Below, in pieces: positions 1 to 5,759 of a DNA stretch of 6,389 nt. The notes below the pieces were generated by a model. The model did not search any database. It saw only the letters and a list, made by a program, of their open reading frames with translations, and had not been told where the DNA came from. This stretch comes from a bacterium. GTDB taxonomy: Bacteria; Desulfobacterota; S145-22. Location: the NCBI GenBank assembly GCA_027073795.1, contig JALTEW010000372.1, positions 1-6,389 of the forward strand. The letters are read 5' to 3'. Each line of letters opens with the position of its first letter. Within the stretch, counting starts at the first letter, position 1. The position numbers were made by a program, and so were the translations under genes.

Positions 1-422
1 TGATAAGGGTTTCTACCCTGGAGGTCCTGGCGCGCGGCGTGTTACCCCATGAAGGTTCCATTTGCACGATTCTGGATGCTCGCCGCCGTCTCGTTTATTT
101 CGCGCGTTTTGAAGCTGCCGGGGCTGAGTTGCGAAGAGTTGAAAACGATCAAGCTCTTTCTTATGGTGTGGTTGCCTCTCTTGTGCCGGAGGGTGCGCTG
201 CTGACGGGGGATGGCGTATCTCTCCTCATGCCCAGTTTGAGGGAGCGGGGGGTAACTGTTTCCTCCCGTCAGGGTATGATTCATGGGGGGCACGTGGCAG
301 GGTTGGGAGAAGCCATCTATGGTGCGAGTTCCCGAAGCGAACTCTATGAAGGGCCAACTTATATACGTAAAGTCGAAATCCATAACCCAAACGAAAAAAA
401 AGGAGGTAAGGATGACCCTTAG
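1..422 (+). CDS. tsaB: TsaB C-terminal part (tRNA threonylcarbamoyladenosine biosynthesis), 5' truncated
   Basis: The gene enters from the left edge; its first whole codon starts at position 3. The visible 139 residues match the second half of TsaB (YeaZ), a non-catalytic ASKHA-fold protein that partners TsaD and TsaE in making N6-threonylcarbamoyladenosine at A37 of ANN-decoding tRNAs in the cytoplasm. Visible signs are a VSTLEVLARG stretch (the family's S-[ST]-L-E-x-L-A helix), ILDARRRLVYFARFE (the usual 'DAR...VY.A.F' strand pair), a LLTGDG turn, and a C-terminal GPTYIRKVE resembling the family's closing 'P.YLR..E'. The last codons read through the ribosome binding site of the next gene and the stop lies 11 bases inside it, suggesting translational coupling. 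Identity rests on motif recall; the ATP-binding N-terminal half is outside the window. Confidence 0.8.
   Translation, partial: IRVSTLEVLARGVLPHEGSICTILDARRRLVYFARFEAAGAELRRVENDQALSYGVVASLVPEGALLTGDGVSLLMPSLRERGVTVSSRQGMIHGGHVAGLGEAIYGASSRSELYEGPTYIRKVEIHNPNEKKGGKDDP
401..406 (+). promoter_or_regulatory. Shine-Dalgarno site for the DUF465 gene, inside tsaB
   Basis: AGGAGG lies 5 bases before the ATG at 412 and inside the last codons of tsaB. It fixes the start of the small gene at 412, although the same frame is open further upstream to an earlier possible start at 283. Confidence 0.8.
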
Positions 423-648
423 AGATGAAGAAATTATTGATCGCCTGATGAAGGAAAACACGTCGTTTCGGCAGATGAAGCTTCAGCATCTTGAATATGA
501 GAAACAACTTGAAGATTACCAGAAAAAGTCGTATCTTACACCGGCGGAGCAGCAGGAGGTACATCGACTTAAAAAGATGAAGCTGGCATTAAAGGACAAG
601 ATGTACAGGGAGATTATGGATTATCGGAAAAGAGAGGAAAGTGTATGA
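412..648 (+). CDS. Small coiled-coil protein, DUF465 / YdcH-like
   Basis: A 78-residue, highly charged, all-helical protein. The second half has the DUF465 (YdcH) pattern: an aromatic-x-LTP-x-EQ segment (SYLTPAEQQEV, about residues 44-54) followed by LKKMKLALKDKM (about 57-68), the conserved 'LKK.KL.LKD' helix. The first half, rich in E, K, M and L, looks like the other arm of a helical hairpin or coiled coil. No signal peptide or membrane segment is visible. The function of the family is not established. The start at 412 is chosen for the AGGAGG 5 bases upstream; the frame is open further back but would then overlap tsaB far too deeply. The gene overlaps the tsaB end by 11 bases and the ilvB start by 4 (ATGA), so it is probably co-translated with both. 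Confidence 0.82.
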   Translation: MTLRDEEIIDRLMKENTSFRQMKLQHLEYEKQLEDYQKKSYLTPAEQQEVHRLKKMKLALKDKMYREIMDYRKREESV

Positions 649-2342
649 AATTAACGGGCTCGCAGATACTTATTGAATCTCTCAAAAGAGAAGGCGTGGA
701 GGTTGTTTTTGGCTACCCGGGCGGAGCGGTTTTGAATATTTATGATGAGATATACAAGACAAATTTCAGACATATCCTGGTGCGTCACGAGCAGGGGGCA
801 GTTCATGCCGCGGATGGGTACGCAAGGTCCTCTGGAAAGGCTGGCGTATGTCTCGTGACCTCGGGACCGGGGGCGACCAACACAGTGACAGGCCTTGCAA
901 CCGCCTACATGGATTCCGTTCCGCTCGTTGTTTTCACTGGCCAGGTGCCAACCCTTTTAATCGGGAATGACGCCTTTCAAGAGGCGGACATCGTGGGAAT
1001 TACCCGTTCCTGCACAAAACACAACTACCTTGTAAAGGATGTTAAGAATCTGGCCAAGATTATCAAAGAGGCATTTTATATAGCTTCTTCCGGAAGGCCT
1101 GGCCCCGTCTTGGTAGATTTGCCCAAGGATGTCGTTCTGGACAGTACGGAATTTGAATATCCAGAGGCGGTTGAGATACGGGGGTACCATCCTACCTACA
1201 CGGGGCACAGCTACCAGATAAAGCGGGCCCTGGATCTTATCTATAAGGCAAAACGCCCTGTGGCCTATGTTGGGGGGGGGGTGATTCACTCAAATGCCTC
1301 CCGTGAGCTCTACAAATTTATCACGATCCTGGGAGTCCCTGTGACCATGACCCTAATGGGACTTGGCGCTTTTCCAATCAAGCATCCCCTGTCACTGGGC
1401 ATGCTGGGTATGCATGGAACCTTTCGGGCGAACATGGCGGTCAGTGAGTCCGACCTTGTGATCGCCATCGGTGCCAGGTTTGACGACCGCGTGACAGGAA
1501 AGGTGGATGAATTCGCCCCGAATGCCAAGATTATCCATATTGATATCGATCCTACCTCCATCAGCAAGAACATCAAGGTTGATATTCCCATCGTGGGAGA
1601 CTGCAAAAGGGTTCTTCAGAGCTTTTTAAAGGAGATCGAGGCACGTGAGGAGGATACAGAAAAGATTGAAGGGCGTATCAAACCTTGGCTGGATCAGATT
1701 GAAAAATGGAAGAAAAAACACGCCCTCGCCTACGATCAGGAAGAGGACGTGATAAAACCCCAGTACGTGGTGGAAAAACTGGGGGAATTAACAAAAGGGG
1801 AAGCGATTATCGCCACGGAGGTGGGGCAGAACCAGATGTGGGCTGCCCAGTTCTACGAGTTCAATAAACCCAGAACCTTCCTGACTTCGGGGGGTCTTGG
1901 GACGATGGGGTATGGCTTGCCTGCCGCGATCGGCGCCCAAGTGGCGAACCCCGACAAAACAGTTATCGATATCGCAGGGGACGGGAGTATCCAGATGAAC
2001 ATCCAGGAGCTGGCCACAGCCGTTCAGTATAACCTTCCTGTCAAGATTGTGATCTTGAACAATGCCTACCTCGGGATGGTCAGGCAGTGGCAGGAGCTCT
2101 TTTTTGACAGGCACTACGCCTATACCTGCATGGAGGATATCGCGCCCGATTTTGTGAAGCTTGCCGATGCCTATGGGGCGGCAGGTTTCCGCGTCGAAAA
2201 GATAAAAGATGTGGAACCAACACTGAAGGAGGCTCTGGAGGTAAAGGGGCCCGCGATGGTGGATGTTATTGTCGAAAAGTTTGAGGGAGTTTATCCCATG
2301 GTGCCCGCGGGCGCTTCCCTAAAACAGATGCTTTTGGTTTAG
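645..2342 (+). CDS. ilvB: Acetolactate synthase (acetohydroxyacid synthase), large catalytic subunit
   Basis: Catalyses the ThDP-dependent condensation of pyruvate with a second pyruvate or with 2-ketobutyrate, the first common step of branched-chain amino acid synthesis. At 565 residues it is the normal family length. Domains run in order: the N-terminal PYR domain with catalytic Glu49 in RHEQGAVHAADGYAR; the central FAD-binding domain with GARFDDRVTGK at 276-286; and the C-terminal PP domain with the ThDP/Mg motif GDG (445-447) through NN (472-473), then GMVRQWQE. Trp482 of that segment is the conserved residue linked in the family to 2-ketobutyrate preference and herbicide binding. The FAD domain and the adjacent ilvN point to the anabolic enzyme, not the catabolic FAD-free AlsS type. 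The start overlaps the preceding stop as ATGA and has AGAGAGG upstream. A ten-G run lies inside the gene at codons for conserved glycines. Confidence 0.97.
   Translation: MKLTGSQILIESLKREGVEVVFGYPGGAVLNIYDEIYKTNFRHILVRHEQGAVHAADGYARSSGKAGVCLVTSGPGATNTVTGLATAYMDSVPLVVFTGQVPTLLIGNDAFQEADIVGITRSCTKHNYLVKDVKNLAKIIKEAFYIASSGRPGPVLVDLPKDVVLDSTEFEYPEAVEIRGYHPTYTGHSYQIKRALDLIYKAKRPVAYVGGGVIHSNASRELYKFITILGVPVTMTLMGLGAFPIKHPLSLGMLGMHGTFRANMAVSESDLVIAIGARFDDRVTGKVDEFAPNAKIIHIDIDPTSISKNIKVDIPIVGDCKRVLQSFLKEIEAREEDTEKIEGRIKPWLDQIEKWKKKHALAYDQEEDVIKPQYVVEKLGELTKGEAIIATEVGQNQMWAAQFYEFNKPRTFLTSGGLGTMGYGLPAAIGAQVANPDKTVIDIAGDGSIQMNIQELATAVQYNLPVKIVILNNAYLGMVRQWQELFFDRHYAYTCMEDIAPDFVKLADAYGAAGFRVEKIKDVEPTLKEALEVKGPAMVDVIVEKFEGVYPMVPAGASLKQMLLV
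1272..1281 (+). repeat. Ten-base G homopolymer inside ilvB
   Basis: Ten consecutive G residues encode three Gly codons and the first base of a Val codon in the segment YVGGGVIHS of IlvB. Glycine is conserved here in the family, but all three codons use GGG, which maximises the run. The frame is intact as given. Confidence 0.9.
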
Positions 2343-2345
2343 GAG
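2341..2345 (+). promoter_or_regulatory. Shine-Dalgarno site that sets the ilvN start
   Basis: AGGAG begins within the ilvB stop codon (TAG at 2340-2342) and ends 5 bases before ATG 2351. This favours ATG 2351 over the in-frame GTG at 2345, which overlaps the site itself. Confidence 0.75.
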
Positions 2346-2350
2346 TGGAT

Positions 2351-2830
2351 ATGAAGCACACGTTATCGGTCCTGGTGGAAAATGAATTCGGGGTTTTATC
2401 AAGGGTGGCTTCCCTTTTCAGCGCCCGTGGGTTTAATATCGAAAGTTTGTGCGTGGCGGAAACGCTGGATCCTTCCCTTTCGCTTATGACGATTGTGACC
2501 CGCGGGGATGAGATGATTATGGAGCAGATTACCAAGCAGCTCAACAAGCTCATCAACGTTATCAAGGTCACGGATTTGACGCCGAAGAAGTTTGTGGACC
2601 GTGAGCTTATTCTTATAAAGATGAAGGCAACACGCACGAACCGCGCGGAGATATTGAGGGTTTCAGATATCTTCAGGGGCAAGGTGGTGGATGTAAGCCA
2701 CAAGACCCTGACCATTGAGGTGACGGGGGATGAGGGAAAGCTGGCAGCCATGATAGAATTGTTGAAGCCTCTCGGGATAAAGGAGATAGCACGCACCGGT
2801 AAGATTGCCATGCTGCGGGGAACGCAATAA
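2351..2830 (+). CDS. ilvN: Acetolactate synthase, small regulatory subunit
   Basis: Binds the IlvB catalytic subunit, activates it and confers feedback inhibition by valine. At 159 residues it is the usual length of the IlvH/IlvN type with two domains. The N-terminal ACT domain (about residues 3-76) starts with TLSVLVENEFGVLSRVASLF and continues with SARGFNIESL. The C-terminal small-subunit domain (about 85-158) contains IFRGKVVDV and IARTGKIAMLRG. Asn11, Gly14 and Asn29, which in the E. coli enzyme form the valine site, are all kept, so valine sensitivity is expected; this is inference from residues alone. The start ATG 2351 lies 5 bases after AGGAG and only 8 bases after the ilvB stop, so the two subunits are surely co-translated. 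Confidence 0.96.
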   Translation: MKHTLSVLVENEFGVLSRVASLFSARGFNIESLCVAETLDPSLSLMTIVTRGDEMIMEQITKQLNKLINVIKVTDLTPKKFVDRELILIKMKATRTNRAEILRVSDIFRGKVVDVSHKTLTIEVTGDEGKLAAMIELLKPLGIKEIARTGKIAMLRGTQ

Positions 2831-2848
2831 AAAAGTGAAAAGTGAAAG
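2831..2848 (+). repeat. Short heptamer tandem repeat after ilvN
   Basis: Directly after the ilvN stop the unit AAAAGTG occurs twice in tandem, followed by a partial third copy. It lies in the 138-bp ilvN-ilvC spacer (2831-2968). The rest of that spacer is A/T-rich, contains a doubled CTGCCT (2913-2924), and ends in the ilvC ribosome binding site. I find no convincing terminator, promoter, T-box or attenuator leader in it. Confidence 0.6.
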
Positions 2849-2968
2849 ATTGCTTTATGGGTTTTGAGATGTGGAGGAAGAGATATAAACGGTTACCTTA
2901 ATTTTTATCTTTCTGCCTCTGCCTTTAATGAAAACAGCTAAAAAAACGAAGAAAGGAGATCATTAAAC

Positions 2969-3985
2969 ATGAACATTTATTATGACAAAGACGCAAATCT
3001 GGATATTCTCAAGGGCAAAAAGATTGCCATCATTGGGTATGGAAGCCAGGGGCATGCCCACGCCAACAACCTGAAGGATTCGGGGTTTGATGTGGTGGTT
3101 GGGCTTTACGAGGGTAGTAAATCCCGGCCCAAGGCGGAAGCGGCTGGGCTGACTGTTCTGGATAATGCTACGGCGGCTGAGCAGGCTGATATTGTGATGA
3201 TTCTCGCCCCCGATGAGAAACAGAAGGCAATTTATGACAAGGATATCGTGAAGGGCCTCAAACCTGGAAACTACCTGGCATTCGGTCATGGCTTCAACAT
3301 CCATTTTGGGCAGATTGTCCCGCCCGAGGAGGTGAATGTCTTCATGGTGGCGCCCAAAAGCCCTGGTCACCTGATGAGGCATGAATACACCAAGGGGAAT
3401 GGGGTTCCCTCCCTCATTGCGGTTCATCAGGACCCGGCGGGTGATACGAAAGAGATTGCCATCGCCTACGCGTCGGCTCTGGGTTCAGGTAGGGCGGCAA
3501 TCCTAGAAACGACTTTTCGTGAAGAGACCGAGACAGATCTCTTCGGGGAACAAGTGGTTTTATGTGGAGGTATCAGTGCTCTGATGACCACGGCATTTGA
3601 AACCCTGGTCGAGGCGGGTTATGCCCCGGAGATGGCCTATTTTGAATGTATCCACGAGATGAAGCTGATTGTGGACCTCATATATGAAGGGGGCATTTCA
3701 AATATGCGCTATTCGGTCAGTAACACGGCCCAATATGGGGACTTGACCCGTGGGCCGAGGGTTATCGATGATCACGTTCGGGACACCATGTGGGAAATCC
3801 TGTCGGATATTCAGTCAGGCGAGTTTGCCAAGGAATGGATTCTGGAAAATCAAGCGGGGCGTCCTGTCTTTAATGCCTTGACGCGCGAGGCAGAACATCA
3901 TATGGTCGAGGAGGTAGGATCGAAGCTTCGCAGCATGATGAAGTGGCTTACGGCTGAGAAGATTGTAGATAAAAAGAAAAACTGA
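2969..3985 (+). CDS. ilvC: Ketol-acid reductoisomerase (class I, short form)
   Basis: Converts 2-acetolactate or 2-aceto-2-hydroxybutyrate to the dihydroxy acid by Mg-dependent alkyl migration and NAD(P)H reduction, directly downstream of the IlvBN reaction. At 338 residues it is a class I enzyme. The Rossmann motif is GYGSQGHAHANNL (23-35). The cofactor-selecting loop after the second strand reads GLYEGSKSRPKA (45-56), whose Ser50, Ser52 and Arg53 suit NADPH; Tyr47 sits where Arg is common. His107 lies in the FGHGFNIHF active-site segment. The metal ligands Asp190, Glu194, Glu226 and Glu230 are all present (ETDLFGEQ, FECIHEMK). AAGGAG at 2953-2958 lies 10 bases before the ATG. It is separated from ilvN by 138 bp, so it may share the ilvBN transcript or have its own promoter; the sequence does not decide. 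Confidence 0.97.
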   Translation: MNIYYDKDANLDILKGKKIAIIGYGSQGHAHANNLKDSGFDVVVGLYEGSKSRPKAEAAGLTVLDNATAAEQADIVMILAPDEKQKAIYDKDIVKGLKPGNYLAFGHGFNIHFGQIVPPEEVNVFMVAPKSPGHLMRHEYTKGNGVPSLIAVHQDPAGDTKEIAIAYASALGSGRAAILETTFREETETDLFGEQVVLCGGISALMTTAFETLVEAGYAPEMAYFECIHEMKLIVDLIYEGGISNMRYSVSNTAQYGDLTRGPRVIDDHVRDTMWEILSDIQSGEFAKEWILENQAGRPVFNALTREAEHHMVEEVGSKLRSMMKWLTAEKIVDKKKN

Positions 3986-3986
3986 T

Positions 3987-4147
3987 GCATCTGCAAAGAG
4001 TCAGGATTAAATGGTAAGGGAAAGTGCTTTAAATTCAAGGTGGCAAATTTTAGGTGTGAAGCATAAAGCGTTAGGTGTTAGGTGTAAATCTTTAAGCTCA
4101 AAGCTCCAATCTCAAGGGTTGTCTTTAAAGGCTTTCAGCTTTCAGAT
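3987..4147 (+). repeat. Degenerate heptad-phased tandem array in the ilvC-psd spacer
   Basis: Starting two bases after the ilvC stop, the sequence can be cut into 23 consecutive 7-base units with no insertion or deletion. Position 3 is A in 19 of 23 units, position 4 is a purine in 20 of 23, position 5 is G in 16 of 23 and position 1 is a pyrimidine in 19 of 23, giving a consensus near YNARGNN. The clearest units are TTAGGTG, exact three times at 4050, 4071 and 4078 (all in phase), TTAAGCT/CAAAGCT at 4092-4105 and TTCAGCT/TTCAGAT at 4134-4147. The phase breaks down after 4147. The counts are by eye, with the phase chosen to fit. Function is unknown; it may be a slippage-derived array or a repeated binding site. 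Confidence 0.7.
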
Positions 4148-4149
4148 TG

Positions 4150-4168
4150 GGTGGGTATATCTTCCACC
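4150..4168 (+). other. Small hairpin between ilvC and psd
   Basis: GGTGG (4150-4154) can pair with CCACC (4164-4168) across a 9-base loop. The following bases are TTTAAACC, not a T-run, so it is at best a weak terminator or mRNA structure element downstream of ilvC. It lies just past the heptad array. Confidence 0.3.
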
Positions 4169-4213
4169 TTTAAACCTTATGAGGCTGTCAAAAATTAGAT
4201 CACAAATGATTCC

Positions 4214-4876
4214 ATGAGAACGACCGAGACAGATAAATTTGCGAAGGAAGGCCGGACGGTATTGGCCATCGTGTTTGTGTTTTTTTTGCTCAGCCTTGTC
4301 AAACATTGGTGGATTGCGTCTGGAATCTTTGTGGTTTTCCTTGCCTTTAGTCTTTACTTTTTTCGGAATCCTGCAAGACACCCACAGGGAGGGGAACAGG
4401 GTGTCCTCTCCCCGGCGGATGGTAAGGTTGTCCAGAATGATATCGTTGAAGACGATCGATATCTGAAGACGCGGTGCAGGAAGATAGGAATTTTTATGTC
4501 TCTGCTTGACGTCCATGTGAATCGCGTCCCCGTGTCAGGAACCGTGGAGGCCATCGAGTACCGTCAGGGAAAGTTCATCGCTGCAAATCTCGACAAGGCT
4601 TCAGAGGATAACGAGCAAAACGCCTTGATTATTAAAGCGAAAAATGGTATACGGCTAGCTGTAGTTCAAATTGCTGGATTGATAGCGAGAAGGATTGTGT
4701 GCTATCCGGTGGTTGGAACGTCATTGAGGCGAGGGAGCATATTTGGAATGATAAAGTTTGGGTCCCGTTTAGATGTATATCTTCCCGTGGAAAGCAGTGT
4801 TCAGGTCACGTTAGGGCAGAAAGTTCGCGCGGGAGAAACAGTACTGGCTACCTTGCCTGGGGAGAAAACAGAATGA
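4214..4876 (+). CDS. psd: Phosphatidylserine decarboxylase (short, pyruvoyl-dependent form)
   Basis: Removes the carboxyl group of phosphatidylserine to give phosphatidylethanolamine, at the inner membrane. At 220 residues it is the short form found in many bacteria. Residues 15-30 and 34-50 are hydrophobic and form the membrane anchor, ending in the family's YFFRNP. The catalytic core keeps LSPADGKV (Asp69), SLLDVHVNRVP (His101) and KFGSRLDVYLP. Cleavage between Gly183 and Ser184 is expected to create the pyruvoyl group at Ser184 and split the protein into beta and alpha chains. The start is kept at ATG 4214 because the following KFAKEGRTV matches the family's N-terminal 'IA.EG' segment; no Shine-Dalgarno site is visible before it, unlike its neighbours. 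The stop overlaps the pssA start as ATGA, which pairs it with the enzyme that makes its substrate. Confidence 0.95.
   Translation: MRTTETDKFAKEGRTVLAIVFVFFLLSLVKHWWIASGIFVVFLAFSLYFFRNPARHPQGGEQGVLSPADGKVVQNDIVEDDRYLKTRCRKIGIFMSLLDVHVNRVPVSGTVEAIEYRQGKFIAANLDKASEDNEQNALIIKAKNGIRLAVVQIAGLIARRIVCYPVVGTSLRRGSIFGMIKFGSRLDVYLPVESSVQVTLGQKVRAGETVLATLPGEKTE
4859..4864 (+). promoter_or_regulatory. Shine-Dalgarno site for pssA, inside psd
   Basis: GGGGAG lies 8 bases before ATG 4873, within the last codons of psd. It supports the start at 4873 over in-frame starts further upstream (the frame is open back to 4699), which would overlap psd by more than 150 bases. Confidence 0.7.
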
Positions 4877-5616
4877 AAAAAGGAATTTATGTCCTGCCGA
4901 GTTTGCTGACATCCGGTAGCATGTTTTTGGGGTTTTACGCTATCCTGCACGCCTTCCAGGGGGATTTTATCCGGGCGGCCATGGCCATTCTTTTTGCCGC
5001 TATACTGGACGGGCTGGATGGAAGGGTCGCCCGCCTGACACAGACGGAAAGCCGATTCGGTGTGGAATACGATTCGCTGGCCGACCTGGTTTCCTTTGGA
5101 GTGGCTCCAGCGGTTCTTGCCTATACCTGGGCGCTGAAACCCTTTGGCCGGTTTGGATGGCTGGCCGCGTTCCTGTTTCTTGCCTGCGGGGCGTTGAGGC
5201 TGGCGCGTTTCAACGTGCAGGTGAATACAACGGAATCTTCCCATTTTGTGGGGTTGCCGATTCCTGCTGCCGCGGGAGTGATTGCCACGCTGGTTCTATT
5301 TGTTCACCGGCTTGACATCGTTCTTGTTAATCGTTCGATTGTGATTCTTCTCCTGGTCTATGTGCTGGCGTTTCTGATGGTAAGTTCCATCCGCTTCTAC
5401 TCATTTAAAAAGTTTGATCTCATCCGGCGTAAACCCTTTAGCACCCTTGTTTTGATGGTCTTGGCGCTTGTGGTTGTGATTGCCGAACCGGAAATTATGC
5501 TGTTTGCAATTTTTTCCTTGTATATTTTCTCAGGACCTGCTATATACCTGCGCAAAGTTATAGTAGGTAGAAAAGCAGAGGAAGAAGAGGAAATTGTAGA
5601 GGATTTCTTGATCTGA
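4873..5616 (+). CDS. pssA: CDP-diacylglycerol-serine O-phosphatidyltransferase (phosphatidylserine synthase)
   Basis: Transfers the phosphatidyl group from CDP-diacylglycerol to serine, giving phosphatidylserine, which Psd then decarboxylates. The protein has 247 residues and is an integral membrane protein. The CDP-alcohol phosphatidyltransferase signature is complete: Asp46, Asp49-Gly50, Ala53-Arg54, Gly63, Asp67 and Asp71, within DGLDGRVARLT and FGVEYDSLAD. A FVGLPIPAAA segment near residue 126 is typical of the PssA branch and argues against phosphatidylglycerophosphate synthase. Several further hydrophobic segments follow, roughly 130-145, 153-171, 190-204 and 207-222. The C-terminus is cytoplasmic-looking and acidic, with five consecutive Glu near residues 236-240. 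The start at 4873 overlaps the psd stop by 4 bases. The gene is followed after 13 bases by a tRNA. Confidence 0.94.
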   Translation: MKKGIYVLPSLLTSGSMFLGFYAILHAFQGDFIRAAMAILFAAILDGLDGRVARLTQTESRFGVEYDSLADLVSFGVAPAVLAYTWALKPFGRFGWLAAFLFLACGALRLARFNVQVNTTESSHFVGLPIPAAAGVIATLVLFVHRLDIVLVNRSIVILLLVYVLAFLMVSSIRFYSFKKFDLIRRKPFSTLVLMVLALVVVIAEPEIMLFAIFSLYIFSGPAIYLRKVIVGRKAEEEEEIVEDFLI

Positions 5617-5629
5617 GAATACCCTTTAT

Positions 5630-5705
5630 TCCCCGGTAGCTCAGTTGGCAGAGCGGGTGGCTGTTAACCATCTTGTCGCTGGTTCGAGTCCGGCCCGGGG
5701 AGCCA
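5630..5705 (+). tRNA. tRNA-Asn (anticodon GTT), CCA encoded
   Basis: A full cloverleaf can be drawn. The acceptor stem is TCCCCGG (5630-5636) with CCGGGGA (5695-5701). The D stem is GCTC/GAGC (5639-5642, 5651-5654). The anticodon stem is 5656-5660 with 5668-5672 and contains one G-T pair. The loop 5661-5667 carries anticodon GTT at 5663-5665, decoding AAC/AAT. The 5-base variable loop is 5673-5677. The T stem is 5678-5682 with 5690-5694 around loop TTCGAGT. The discriminator base is G5702, followed by encoded CCA (5703-5705). It begins 13 bases after the pssA stop, so it is either cut from the pssA transcript or made from a promoter inside the end of pssA; no clear promoter is visible there. 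As an ANN-decoding tRNA it is a substrate of the t6A pathway that includes TsaB. Confidence 0.97.
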
Positions 5706-5715
5706 GAAAGTAACG

Positions 5716-5740
5716 AGCCCCCGGTTTTGGGGGCTTTTTT
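5716..5740 (+). terminator. Rho-independent terminator after tRNA-Asn
   Basis: A perfect 7-bp stem, AGCCCCC (5716-5722) with GGGGGCT (5729-5735), encloses a 6-base loop and runs into a six-T tract (5735-5740). It lies 10 bases after the tRNA CCA end and probably ends both tRNA and upstream operon transcripts. Confidence 0.92.
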
Positions 5741-5759
5741 AATGATCCCTGGAGCCGAC

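Noticed and set aside
42..461. Minus-strand open frame opposite tsaB
   Set aside because: It is antisense to a recognisable TsaB C-terminus and crosses the DUF465 start. No ribosome binding site or motif supports it.
2345..2350. GTG start for ilvN two codons upstream
   Set aside because: The GTG overlaps the Shine-Dalgarno site that serves ATG 2351, and the family normally begins at the equivalent of MKHTLSVL.
2266..2811. Long open frame on the minus strand opposite ilvN (181 codons)
   Set aside because: It lies wholly across the ilvB end and ilvN, which are certain genes on the + strand. Its product is Ser/Ile-rich with no recognisable motif, as expected from an antisense reading of a coding region.
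2831..2968. T-box, attenuator leader peptide or riboswitch before ilvC
   Set aside because: I found no run of Val/Leu/Ile codons in a short frame, no terminator/antiterminator pair and no T-box-like conserved sequence in this 138-bp spacer.
3984..3991. Palindrome GATGCATC across the ilvC stop
   Set aside because: Eight-base palindromes are expected by chance in a window of this size. It has no loop or T-tract to act as a terminator and no second copy to suggest an operator.
3987..4147. CRISPR array
   Set aside because: The repeat unit is 7 bp and degenerate, with no 23-40 bp conserved repeats separated by unique spacers, and no cas genes are nearby.
4699..4872. Upstream extension of pssA to an earlier in-frame start
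   Set aside because: The extra 58 residues lie in another frame of psd, including its catalytic Gly-Ser region, and do not resemble PssA. ATG 4873 has a Shine-Dalgarno site and gives the normal family length.
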